Below are positions 7,082-13,649 of a DNA stretch of 16,931 bases, piece after piece (positions within the stretch are counted from its first letter, which is position 1; each line of letters begins with the position of its first letter). The DNA lies in NCBI GenBank assembly GCA_902476265.1, contig CABSCP010000062.1:1-16931 (forward strand), given 5' to 3'. Below the pieces are notes generated by a model, which was not told the origin of the DNA, did no database searches, and saw only the letters and a program-made list of their open reading frames with translations. Both the position numbers and the translations under genes were made by a program. This stretch comes from an uncultured Lachnospiraceae bacterium (lineage in GTDB: Bacteria > Bacillota > Clostridia > Lachnospirales > Lachnospiraceae).

Positions 7082-7110
7082 ATTCTAACAGTATGCCATG
7101 GTAAAATCAA
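7082..7110 (-). promoter_or_regulatory. Promoter of the V4R-GGDEF operon
   Basis: On the minus strand TTGATT (7105-7110) and TAGAAT (7082-7087) are separated by exactly 17 nt. Transcription would start near 7075, about 38 nt before the V4R start codon. The rest of the gap up to 7218 holds a small AGGTA/TACCT hairpin but no convincing terminator for the gene ending at 7219. Confidence 0.65.
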
Positions 7111-7218
7111 TATAAATCCGGTTAATAAATAGGTAGTTTTACCTCTATATAATGTATTATTTTATCAATATACAGTTTTTTATTGCCCGTATGACAGACC
7201 TGCAATGCTGCTGTCCGA

Positions 7219-9483
7219 TTATGGTTCCATTTCGGATTCCGAATGACCTTTTGTTTCTGTCCCGCTCTCCGCCTCCGATCCGCTCTCGGGTTCCGGCAGG
7301 CCCTCATCTTCGGATTCTCTTCCGGCTTCTGACGGCTGTTGCGACTCCTCTTCTGTCAGGTCCTCGGATTTTGATAACTCCCCGGTTTCCTCCGGATTTC
7401 CGGATTCCGAAAAATCTTCCGTTTCCGTCCCGCTTTCCTGTTCCATGGGGTGCCCGGCGCTGCTGTCCTGTATTTTTTCCGAAGTTTCGTCCTGATGCTG
7501 TTTTTCCATCATTTCTACTACCCAGGCAGGCGCAGGAGGAATCATTTCCGTTTCTTCCTGCCGCTTTTCATCGGATGCAGTCACCTCGCTTTCCGCCCTT
7601 TTCTCCGGCATCGCAAACTTACTTTTTACCGCGCTGCTGTCATAAATAATTTCAGCTCCGATAATCTGTCCGTCCAGCAATCCACAGGACGGCAGATACC
7701 CCTCTATGGCGCCTTCCTTTTTGGAACAGACCAATACTTCTCTGGAAGCGTTCAAAGGCCTGTCATTGCATTCGTAAATATATCCCCAGTAACCCTCTCC
7801 GTCCCAATCGACCCAGACGGCATGTCCCGGACAGTCCTTTGTATGTTCGTGATACTTCTCTGTTTCATAGCATCCCGCTCTTTTGGAATGTACATGATAG
7901 TCCGGAATCGTGTAGCAGCCGCCCTGATTTTTACTGGATTCCTCATGGGGATTATTTTTAGAAGCATCCTCATGATAATGATAGCGGTATGAAACGGTGC
8001 CGGGAATCTCTTCAACTCCGATCACCACTTTCTGCTCAATTCGCATTATGGCGTCCGAAAGCTGTGCAAAAGTAGCGTCTTCTGCAGCTGTGACCCCTTT
8101 TGTGAGCAATGCGGACGCCAGCCCCTTTTTACCATTACTCACAGATGTAAAAACCTGGTTTATATCCTGTCGGAGCGCATTATTCAGTTCTCCCATATAC
8201 GTCCGAAGCGCATCCGTATTCTGCCCCGACGTTATATTAAGATCTCCGAATTGTTTTGCCAGAGTCTGCTGGATCTGCACCATATTGCTGTCTAAGCCTG
8301 AGTTAAAACTGTCCAGTCTTTCATCCAGTTCCCCGATTTTTCCGCCAAGGTCTGTGCCCAGATGATTTAAATCTCCATTCAGATTTCCCATACTGTTGTC
8401 CAGTCTGTCCATCCCTGCATTGAAACGGGAGTCCAAACCGCTCATGTTTTCTCCCAGCTGACCCATGCTGCCGTTTAAGCCGTTCATGTTCTCTCCCAGC
8501 TGACCCATGCTGCCGTTTAAGCCGTTCATGTTCTCCCCCAGCCGGCCCATGCTGCCGTCGAGGCCGCTCATGTCCTCCCCCAGCCGGCCCATGCTGTTAT
8601 CCAGACCTGTCATGTTTTCATCCAGCCGGCTGAGTCTGCCGTCCAGCGCTTGTCCCAGAGCTGCAAGCTGCGTCTGAAATTCTACAGTCATGTTCGTAAA
8701 AGCGGCGGTAATCTGTGCCATATCAGATTCTAAAAGCTGTTTTATGCTGCTTTCCACCTGAGTGAGCTGCTGCAGCATTTCTTTTCTGCTTTCCTCTTCC
8801 TCTGTTCGGAATTCTTTGATCAGTTCTTTTAAACTTTCGTAAGACCGGCTGAGTTTTTCTTCCACGGCGCGGACGGATTCGTTCACCTTATGCACAGAAT
8901 CATTTACAAGGGAAATTTCCTTCATCGTCTCCGCATGATCGGCAGTCTCTTCTTTTTTCTGCGTTTCCAGCGATTTGACTATTTCGGAAATCTGTTCCAG
9001 GGTAGTCAGGATATCCGTATGGACGGATTCCATTTCCTGCCTTACCTTTTCTATCTGCGTCTCTGTCTTTTTATCCAGCTCATTGACTTTATAGGTCACG
9101 TCAGACGCATTTTCTGTGAGCTTTTTCTGGGTGGTTTCCACCTCCAGAAGAGATTTCTGCCGCTCTGTCAGCTGTGAATTCACTTCTTCCAGCTTCCTCT
9201 GGTTTTCCGCAATGCTGCCATCCAGCTTGTCCAAATAGGCAGATGCGGTTTTCATCTCTTCCTGCATCTGCTTTTGCACACTGCTCTTCATTTCTTCAAA
9301 GGACAGCGTATCGTCTTTTGGAACATACCGCACGGAATAACTGATTCCTGCCGCAAGCAGGATTACCGCGATGGCTGCAGCCGCTGCGCAGGCGGCCGTA
9401 ATCTTTCTTTTCTCTGACTTTGTCAGCTGCTTTTTTTCTTCCGTATCAGCACGGAATACTTTTTTCTGATTGCTTGATCTCAT
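7219..9483 (-). CDS. Large single-pass membrane protein with coiled coil, repeats and a His/Cys-rich module
   Basis: I do not recognise a named family. In the 754-residue product a Lys/Arg-rich cytoplasmic start is followed by one membrane helix (about 29-50). A long coiled coil follows (60-280), then 14-residue repeats of the form GENMNGLNGSMGQL (about 286-355). Residues 450-482 (GKKGLASALLTKGVTAAEDA and on) resemble a module I know from phage tail and surface proteins. Next is a His/Cys-rich segment (499-600) with YRYHYHED, GGCYT, YHVH, GCYE, YHEHTKDC and further cysteines, suggesting metal binding or disulfides. The tail from about 628 is acidic and Ser/Glu-rich. Topology suggests C terminus outside. 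The frame is open to a GTG at 9624, but ATG 9483 follows GGAGGAGG at 8 nt. It appears monocistronic with its own promoter. Confidence 0.85.
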   Translation of the reverse strand: MRSSNQKKVFRADTEEKKQLTKSEKRKITAACAAAAAIAVILLAAGISYSVRYVPKDDTLSFEEMKSSVQKQMQEEMKTASAYLDKLDGSIAENQRKLEEVNSQLTERQKSLLEVETTQKKLTENASDVTYKVNELDKKTETQIEKVRQEMESVHTDILTTLEQISEIVKSLETQKKEETADHAETMKEISLVNDSVHKVNESVRAVEEKLSRSYESLKELIKEFRTEEEESRKEMLQQLTQVESSIKQLLESDMAQITAAFTNMTVEFQTQLAALGQALDGRLSRLDENMTGLDNSMGRLGEDMSGLDGSMGRLGENMNGLNGSMGQLGENMNGLNGSMGQLGENMSGLDSRFNAGMDRLDNSMGNLNGDLNHLGTDLGGKIGELDERLDSFNSGLDSNMVQIQQTLAKQFGDLNITSGQNTDALRTYMGELNNALRQDINQVFTSVSNGKKGLASALLTKGVTAAEDATFAQLSDAIMRIEQKVVIGVEEIPGTVSYRYHYHEDASKNNPHEESSKNQGGCYTIPDYHVHSKRAGCYETEKYHEHTKDCPGHAVWVDWDGEGYWGYIYECNDRPLNASREVLVCSKKEGAIEGYLPSCGLLDGQIIGAEIIYDSSAVKSKFAMPEKRAESEVTASDEKRQEETEMIPPAPAWVVEMMEKQHQDETSEKIQDSSAGHPMEQESGTETEDFSESGNPEETGELSKSEDLTEEESQQPSEAGRESEDEGLPEPESGSEAESGTETKGHSESEMEP
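8441..8650 (-). repeat. 42-bp tandem repeat, five units, within the large membrane protein gene
   Basis: Five consecutive 42-bp units start at 8441, 8483, 8525, 8567 and 8609. Units 1 and 2 differ at very few positions; units 3-5 diverge progressively. Each encodes 14 residues (two heptads), so copy-number change would keep frame and coiled-coil register. Confidence 0.85.
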
Positions 9484-9631
9484 GGGGATTTCCTCCTCCC
9501 GCTTTTGAGTGTCCGCATTGCCTTTTGATTTGGTACGGCGAAAATTGGCGGACGAAATGACGTGTAAACAGGGAACAGGATTCCGGCTCGTCTCTGACCC
9601 TGTTTGTACGCAAAAAAAGCGCACGATTCAT
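9446..9631 (-). CDS. Possible upstream ORF in the leader of the large membrane protein gene
   Basis: This is a 61-codon frame (MNRALFLRTNRVRDEPESCS and on) with a fair ribosome binding site, GAGGTG, 6 nt before the ATG. It overlaps the first 38 nt of the large membrane protein gene in another frame. The product is basic, has no recognised motif and shows no membrane helix. An 8-bp stem, AAACAGGG/CCCTGTTT (9566-9573 with 9598-9605), lies inside it. It may be a translated leader that tunes the downstream start, or a chance frame; the evidence does not decide. Confidence 0.25.
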   Translation of the reverse strand: MNRALFLRTNRVRDEPESCSLFTRHFVRQFSPYQIKRQCGHSKAGGGNPHEIKQSEKSIPC

Positions 9632-9737
9632 GCTTCACCTCACTACGCAATGAATAAAAAGGGAATGTGTGAAAAAAAACGAATGGTTGATTCGAAACAG
9701 AAAATAAATGAAATCTTAGAATTTCTGATGTGACTGA

Positions 9738-9766
9738 ATCTTATCACAGCCTGCACAAACCGTCAA
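9738..9766 (-). promoter_or_regulatory. Promoter of the large membrane protein gene
   Basis: On the minus strand TTGACG (9761-9766) and TAAGAT (9738-9743) are separated by exactly 17 nt. The predicted start near 9731 leaves a leader of about 250 nt before ATG 9483. Confidence 0.7.
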
Positions 9767-9805
9767 GACCCTTTTTTCAAAAGATAGCGTCAATTTCCTT
9801 TCGTT

Positions 9806-9857
9806 TACCCTCAGTTGACAAGGGGACACACGGTTTTGCCCTTGTCAACTGAGGGTA
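9806..9857. repeat. Perfect 19-bp inverted repeat at the edge of the ABC cassette
   Basis: TACCCTCAGTTGACAAGGG (9806-9824) is exactly complementary to 9839-9857, with a 14-nt loop. On the plus strand a T-run (9862-9867) follows four bases after the stem; on the minus strand, where the neighbouring genes lie, no T-run follows. It is therefore a poor terminator for the preceding minus-strand gene and could instead be a mobile-element remnant or a barrier to plus-strand transcripts. Confidence 0.8.
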
Positions 9858-9868
9858 TCTGTTTTTTA

Positions 9869-10147
9869 TCACCATTTTTTCTTCCTGTGGTAATCGTTTG
9901 ACAGAATCGTAACCGCACCTGCGGATAATAATCCCGCCGCCCATAGCGGCTTTCCAGTCAATGCCCCGATTGCTCCCACAACCAATAAACCAACGCCGGC
10001 ACATCCTCCGATTGCCGTTCCGATTTTATCGGCTTTGGCTGACGGATGGCGTATTTTTTCAGATTGTTCCATTACTGATTTTGTAAATTCCAACGGTATC
10101 TGCGCAGCCTTCCGTGTCGTTTCAAAAATTTTATCCTGTTTCATCAT
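9869..10147 (-). CDS. Small two-helix membrane protein coupled to the ABC-2 permease
   Basis: This 92-residue product has a basic, helical N-terminal half (about 1-40), two adjacent membrane helices (about 42-64 rich in Gly/Ala, and 68-84) and a short basic tail, NDYHRKKKW. It does not match a family I know. The start overlaps the permease stop by 4 nt (ATGA), a typical sign of translational coupling, so it is probably a co-expressed accessory part of the transporter or an immunity-like protein. It ends just before the 19-bp inverted repeat. The gene is well supported by its coupling; its function is not known. Confidence 0.7.
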   Translation of the reverse strand: MMKQDKIFETTRKAAQIPLEFTKSVMEQSEKIRHPSAKADKIGTAIGGCAGVGLLVVGAIGALTGKPLWAAGLLSAGAVTILSNDYHRKKKW

Positions 10148-10842
10148 TCAACCTCCATATGGTATATTTTATTTGACAGTGTGACAAGAATTACTACAAT
10201 AGCAACGAGTGAAACGCTTACCATCAGCAGCAAAACCATCGGTTTTTCTGCTCCGCTGATGGCAATATTCCCGTAAATCCCCGACAAGATAAAAGAACTT
10301 ATGAGTGTAGCCGGAACAGACTTTTTGATCCATCCAATTCGCACAGAAATCAGCCCGATTGCATTAACGGCGAGCAAGGAAATAGCCGTTGTTGTGCATA
10401 CTTCCGTTAAAATGCCGCCTGTCAGCGTATCGGGTACAATTTGTGCGAAAGATTCAGACACCATAAAAACGGCGAAAGGGATCGCAGTGCAGAACAGCAT
10501 GGATAGAACAACAAATAAAAAAACGATAATCACCTTTGCCAAAAATATCTTTTTCCGGTTAACAGGATAAGAAAACAGCAATGCCAGACGTTTCCCCGAA
10601 TACTCCCCAATGATGAAGCAGGAGTACATGGCCGCCGACAAAATGGAAAACATTATAATGCTGATTGCGCCTGTAAACCGAAAAATGTTCCCATAAGTCA
10701 TGAATTGTGTTTCCCGTTCCACTTGTGCCACATAAGCAACAAAATACGTAAATGCCGTTAAGACCACACCGAAAACAATCGTACTAATAAAATAAGGCCG
10801 TAAGTTGATACGTTGTAGTTCCAGTTTTATAAGTTTTAGCAT
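10144..10842 (-). CDS. ABC-2 type transporter permease
   Basis: This is the membrane subunit of an export-type ABC transporter of the ABC-2 family (bacitracin/lantibiotic-resistance-like). The 232-residue product begins MLKLIKLELQRINLRPYF and has about six hydrophobic helices, at about 16-40, 55-75, 100-130, 145-165, 170-195 and 200-225. It contains the family-type cytoplasmic stretch YPVNRKKIFLAK (about 96-107) between helices 2 and 3. It overlaps the ATPase gene by 7 nt, with GGAGG inside the end of that gene, and is itself coupled to the 92-residue gene. Together with the ATPase it probably exports a drug or antimicrobial peptide or protects the membrane from one; the substrate is inferred only by family. 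Confidence 0.85.
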   Translation of the reverse strand: MLKLIKLELQRINLRPYFISTIVFGVVLTAFTYFVAYVAQVERETQFMTYGNIFRFTGAISIIMFSILSAAMYSCFIIGEYSGKRLALLFSYPVNRKKIFLAKVIIVFLFVVLSMLFCTAIPFAVFMVSESFAQIVPDTLTGGILTEVCTTTAISLLAVNAIGLISVRIGWIKKSVPATLISSFILSGIYGNIAISGAEKPMVLLLMVSVSLVAIVVILVTLSNKIYHMEVE

Positions 10843-11570
10843 GGCTGTTTTCCTCCGCTCATCAAGGTAAAGAAATAATCTTCTAAACTGCCCTGATACT
10901 CTGTTTTTATCTGTGCCAAATCAGATTCACAAACAATCTTTCCATCTACAATCACACCAATCTTATCCGCGATATGCTCAATTTCACTCAAAATGTGACT
11001 GGATAAAAGAATCGTCATATTTTTTTCTTTTGCGAGAAATAAAAACAACTCCCGCATTTCCTTAATCCCCATCGGGTCAAGCCCGTTAATCGGTTCGTCT
11101 AAAATAAGGACAGAGGGCTGATGGATAAAGGCCCGGGCAATTCCAAGGCGTTGCCGCATTCCCAAAGAGAACCTTGATACGGCTTTCCCTCCCGTGTCGG
11201 CCAGTCCTACCATCTGCAGCGCTTTCTCAATATCAATCCCGGACGTTCCCATATAGGACAGATGGAGTTCTAAATTTTTATATGCTGACAAATGTTCATA
11301 AAAAGCAGGCGTTTCAATAAGGCTTCCGATTTTAGAAAGCATAACATCTCGATTTTTCAACATATCCGTTCCTAAAATCTCAACACTTCCGTTTTCGGGG
11401 ATCAGCAACCCCGTCAGTAATTTAAAAATCGTGGTTTTTCCTGCGCCATTTGCACCAAGGAAACCATAAACCGCTCCTTGTGGTACGTTCATACTGCACC
11501 CCTTGATTCCTTCATGTGTATCAAAACTTTTTCTTAAATTTTTCGTCTGTACTGCTGCCTGTATACTCAT
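10836..11570 (-). CDS. ABC-2 type transporter ATPase (BcrA-like)
   Basis: This is the nucleotide-binding subunit for the permease that follows. In the 244-residue product Walker A is GANGAGKT (39-46), the signature is FSLGMRQRLGIARA (134-147, with Phe instead of the usual Leu in first place), Walker B is VLILDEP (154-160), and the switch histidine is H192 (SSHILSEIEHI). The FSLGMRQRLGIA form and ETPAFYEHLSAYKNL stretch are typical of BcrA-like export ATPases. ATG 11570 has AGGAGG 5 nt upstream. A palindromic operator sits directly before that ribosome binding site, so the upstream TetR protein very likely represses it. Confidence 0.92.
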   Translation of the reverse strand: MSIQAAVQTKNLRKSFDTHEGIKGCSMNVPQGAVYGFLGANGAGKTTIFKLLTGLLIPENGSVEILGTDMLKNRDVMLSKIGSLIETPAFYEHLSAYKNLELHLSYMGTSGIDIEKALQMVGLADTGGKAVSRFSLGMRQRLGIARAFIHQPSVLILDEPINGLDPMGIKEMRELFLFLAKEKNMTILLSSHILSEIEHIADKIGVIVDGKIVCESDLAQIKTEYQGSLEDYFFTLMSGGKQPC

Positions 11571-11581
11571 ATTTTCCTCCT

Positions 11582-11604
11582 TATAAACCGACCGTCGGTT
11601 TATA
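11582..11604. promoter_or_regulatory. TetR operator in front of the ABC-2 ATPase gene
   Basis: TATAAACCGAC (11582-11592), one centre base, then GTCGGTTTATA (11594-11604) form an 11-bp-armed palindrome. A related copy lies at the tetR promoter (12302-12318). The upstream -35 is weak, so expression may need a poor promoter overlapped by the operator or read-through of the tetR terminator. Confidence 0.8.
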
Positions 11605-11611
11605 TATTTCT

Positions 11612-11638
11612 AAAAAAAAGGCTGCGATTATTGCAGCC
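11612..11638 (-). terminator. Rho-independent terminator after the first tetR gene
   Basis: On the minus strand GGCTGC and GCAGCC form a perfect 6-bp stem (11638-11633 with 11625-11620) with a 7-nt loop, followed by a run of T (11619-11612). It begins in the tetR stop codon and separates the regulator from the transporter genes. Confidence 0.85.
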
Positions 11639-12285
11639 TAATAAGCGCCCATTTTTTGATAAGCATCTAAAAAAGCATCCATGAAACGTTCGTCAACAAT
11701 ATCTAATCCCAGCAAACACATAACGGACTGCAAGTAGTTTAATCGTTCCTTTGTTTCCGAATAACTGCGTCTGAATAAAACCGGATTCGCCCAATAGTTT
11801 AAGAGCAGTAAAAAAATTTCTGCACAAAAATCCGGCTGTGTTACCTGTAGGGAGCCGTCCTCTATCCCTTCCTGAATCAGTCCGGAAATAACAGGTGCAT
11901 CTTTCTTCATACATTCCTGCAAGCCTCCGGCCACAAACCGAGGATTGTTTATCTGAGAGGTCAAGACTGTATCAAAGGAGCGGGTTTCCGTATCGTTTAA
12001 AAGATGATAAAGGATTTTCTTTAATTTCTCTCTGGCATTATCGGCGTTGGTGCTTTGAATCGCGTCATGCAGCATATCGCTGACATACTGTGCCCGTTTT
12101 TGCATAACAACTTCTAAAATTTCCTCTTTGGATTTGAAATGATGGTATAATCCCCCCTTTGAAAGATTCAGTGCATCCAAAATATCTTGAATACTCGTTT
12201 GCTCATAGCCTTTCTCAATAAAAAGTTTTGACGAAACGTCAAGTATTCTTTCGAGAGTTTGCTCCGGATATTTGTTGCGTCCCAT
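11638..12285 (-). CDS. TetR-family transcriptional repressor of the ABC-2 cassette
   Basis: TetR-family proteins are dimeric repressors released from DNA by a small ligand. The 215-residue product has the N-terminal helix-turn-helix at about 30-52 (TSIQDILDALNLSKGGLYHH) and a helical C-terminal ligand domain. ATG 12285 is chosen over a TTG at 12303 because AAGGAGG lies 5 nt upstream and the family begins near this residue. Related palindromes lie both at its own promoter and just before the ABC ATPase gene, so it most likely represses both. It is terminated at 11612-11638. The ligand is presumably a substrate of the transporter, which is inference. Confidence 0.92.
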   Translation of the reverse strand: MGRNKYPEQTLERILDVSSKLFIEKGYEQTSIQDILDALNLSKGGLYHHFKSKEEILEVVMQKRAQYVSDMLHDAIQSTNADNAREKLKKILYHLLNDTETRSFDTVLTSQINNPRFVAGGLQECMKKDAPVISGLIQEGIEDGSLQVTQPDFCAEIFLLLLNYWANPVLFRRSYSETKERLNYLQSVMCLLGLDIVDERFMDAFLDAYQKMGAY

Positions 12286-12301
12286 AGTTGCCTCCTTATT
12301 C

Positions 12302-12355
12302 AAACCGACGGTTGGTCTGTGTCTTTATATTATCAGACTCACAATACCCTGTCAA
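12302..12355 (-). promoter_or_regulatory. Promoter and operator of the first tetR gene
   Basis: On the minus strand TTGACA (12350-12355) and TAATAT (12327-12332) are separated by 17 nt. An imperfect palindrome AAACCGAC-G-GTTGGTCT (12302-12318) lies over the expected start site and shares its left half with the operator at 11582-11604, which indicates autorepression. Confidence 0.8.
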
Positions 12356-12402
12356 GCGGTTCAGAGAAGTAAATGCAACTTTGCCGAAATCTGCACTGCC
12401 TA

Positions 12403-12921
12403 TCATCCCAGTCCGTTCACATATTCCACCAGCTCACTCAGGTATTCCCTGCGGCTTAAATCAAAGGAATGGCCGATGTTTTCCGCCATCATGGCTTCCT
12501 CCGGGCTTTTGTCCTTTTTGCTGTTTAACATTCCCGCAAACGCTTTCATCATCAGCCGGTCGCCAATCCCCATTTTCTCATAATTCAATCCCCCCGGCAC
12601 GTAAAAAGCCCGGTATTTCTGAGAATCCTCCTTAAAATTTGCCGCCAGGGATTCTGAAACGCCTGCCGCGTCTGCAGGCATGGCCCCTGTAACCAGGACA
12701 ATCCGCTCTTTTCCATCCAGGGGCAGCTTCTTAAACCAGTCAAGGCGCCGTATCTTTCCGGCATGAAACCAGGATGCAAAAATGACAACCTCATATCGGT
12801 TCCAATCGGGCAACGGCCTTCCCCCTGCCGGATGTGCGATACATCCAAGCTCCTGTGCCAGCCACTGGGCATACCGTTTTGTAAAACCTGTTTTTGAATG
12901 GTATAAGATGATCGTGTTCAT
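12403..12921 (-). CDS. Flavodoxin-domain protein
   Basis: Flavodoxins carry electrons on bound FMN; this subfamily (flavodoxin-like, related to HemG-type proteins) is often redox-stress related. The 172-residue product has the phosphate-binding loop YHSKTGFTKRYAQWLA (7-22) at the right place after the first strand, FASWFHAGKI (48-57) and VTGAMP (77-82) as further flavin-loop positions, and no membrane helix or signal peptide. The start overlaps the upstream TetR stop by 4 nt (ATGA) with a G-rich site upstream, so the two are coupled. No terminator is visible after its stop before the tetR promoter at 12350. The electron partner is unknown. Confidence 0.85.
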   Translation of the reverse strand: MNTIILYHSKTGFTKRYAQWLAQELGCIAHPAGGRPLPDWNRYEVVIFASWFHAGKIRRLDWFKKLPLDGKERIVLVTGAMPADAAGVSESLAANFKEDSQKYRAFYVPGGLNYEKMGIGDRLMMKAFAGMLNSKKDKSPEEAMMAENIGHSFDLSRREYLSELVEYVNGLG

Positions 12922-13529
12922 ATTTTTCCCCCTTTTGCATAATTGTGTAAAAACTCCTGTAAATGTGCTGTCAAAGCTTCTCTGATCTGTTCAAAGGAAT
13001 CGCTGACATGAAGCAGAAGAAATACCGGTCCGTAAAATTCAACGGCCGCTTTTCCGGGATCCGCCTTCCGAAACGCCCCTGTTTCCATCTGCCGGGCAAA
13101 GACCGCCGTCTGAATGCGGACCGGTTCTTCATAAAAAAGCCGTCTGTAAAGCGCGCGGCACCGTTCATTGTCAAATTGAGAAATGAGAAGGATCCTGCGC
13201 AGCAAAACTGCAGATTCATTTTCAAAATAAAAGCGAAAGGTATCCATGATCTTTTTTTCCAGTAATTCATAAGAAAGGCCATCGTACATACTGACATCTG
13301 CCCCGGCCCTCTCCGGCACCTGTACCCTCATAAACCAATTCTGCATTTCCTCTGTGCACAGCCGGATGATCTCATCAAATATGGCCTGTTTGTTCTCAAA
13401 ATGGTTATAAATGGAGCTCTCCCGGATTCCCACCTTTCCCGCGATATCCCGGATGGAAACCGCCTGATATCCTTTTACGGCAAAAAGCTGCATGGCCTGC
13501 GCAACGATCTTTTCCCTGGTATGTTTCAT
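12918..13529 (-). CDS. TetR-family transcriptional regulator of the flavodoxin operon
   Basis: The 203-residue product has a TetR N-terminal helix-turn-helix at about 25-45 (VSIRDIAGKVGIRESSIYNH) and a helical ligand domain rich in aromatic residues. ATG 13529 follows GGAGG by 4 nt. It is the first gene of a two-gene operon and overlaps the flavodoxin gene by 4 nt. Its promoter carries two copies of a TAACA-type palindrome (13545-13582), so the regulator probably represses its own operon and is relieved by a signal relevant to the flavodoxin. The ligand is unknown. Confidence 0.92.
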   Translation of the reverse strand: MKHTREKIVAQAMQLFAVKGYQAVSIRDIAGKVGIRESSIYNHFENKQAIFDEIIRLCTEEMQNWFMRVQVPERAGADVSMYDGLSYELLEKKIMDTFRFYFENESAVLLRRILLISQFDNERCRALYRRLFYEEPVRIQTAVFARQMETGAFRKADPGKAAVEFYGPVFLLLHVSDSFEQIREALTAHLQEFLHNYAKGGKI

Positions 13530-13544
13530 AATGCCTCCATAAAA

Positions 13545-13591
13545 CTAACAGTTGTTAGCATCATTATACGAACAGTTGTTAGTTTTGTCAA
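13545..13591 (-). promoter_or_regulatory. Consensus promoter with twin operators for the tetR-flavodoxin operon
   Basis: On the minus strand TTGACA (13586-13591) and TATAAT (13563-13568) are separated by exactly 17 nt, a perfect sigma-A consensus. A CTAACA-GT-TGTTAG palindrome lies just after the -10 (13545-13558), and a near copy AACAGTTGTTAG (13571-13582) fills the spacer. Their centres are 24 bp apart. Such a promoter would be strongly active unless repressed. Confidence 0.88.
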
Positions 13592-13594
13592 GAG

Positions 13595-13620
13595 AAAAAA
13601 TGTGCGCTTGATAGCGCACA
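13595..13620 (-). terminator. Rho-independent terminator after the ThrE operon
   Basis: TGTGCGCT (13601-13608) pairs perfectly with AGCGCACA (13613-13620) around a 4-nt loop. On the minus strand a run of six T (13600-13595) follows directly. It ends transcripts coming from the ThrE genes and the structured repeat. Confidence 0.88.
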
Positions 13621-13649
13621 CCCTGTTTTTTCTTTTATCGCTTCTCTTT

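Noticed and set aside
7152..7992. Plus-strand ORFs opposite the large membrane protein
   Set aside because: They mirror a low-complexity Ser/Glu-rich coding region and have no start signals.
8441..8650. CRISPR-like array
   Set aside because: The 42-bp units are directly adjacent with no spacers and lie in frame within a coding region.
9509..9733. 74-codon plus-strand ORF
   Set aside because: It starts with a GTG without a ribosome binding site and runs antisense through the leader of a well-supported gene.
9806..9857. Terminator of the 92-residue gene
   Set aside because: On that strand no T-run follows the stem; the T-run is on the opposite side.
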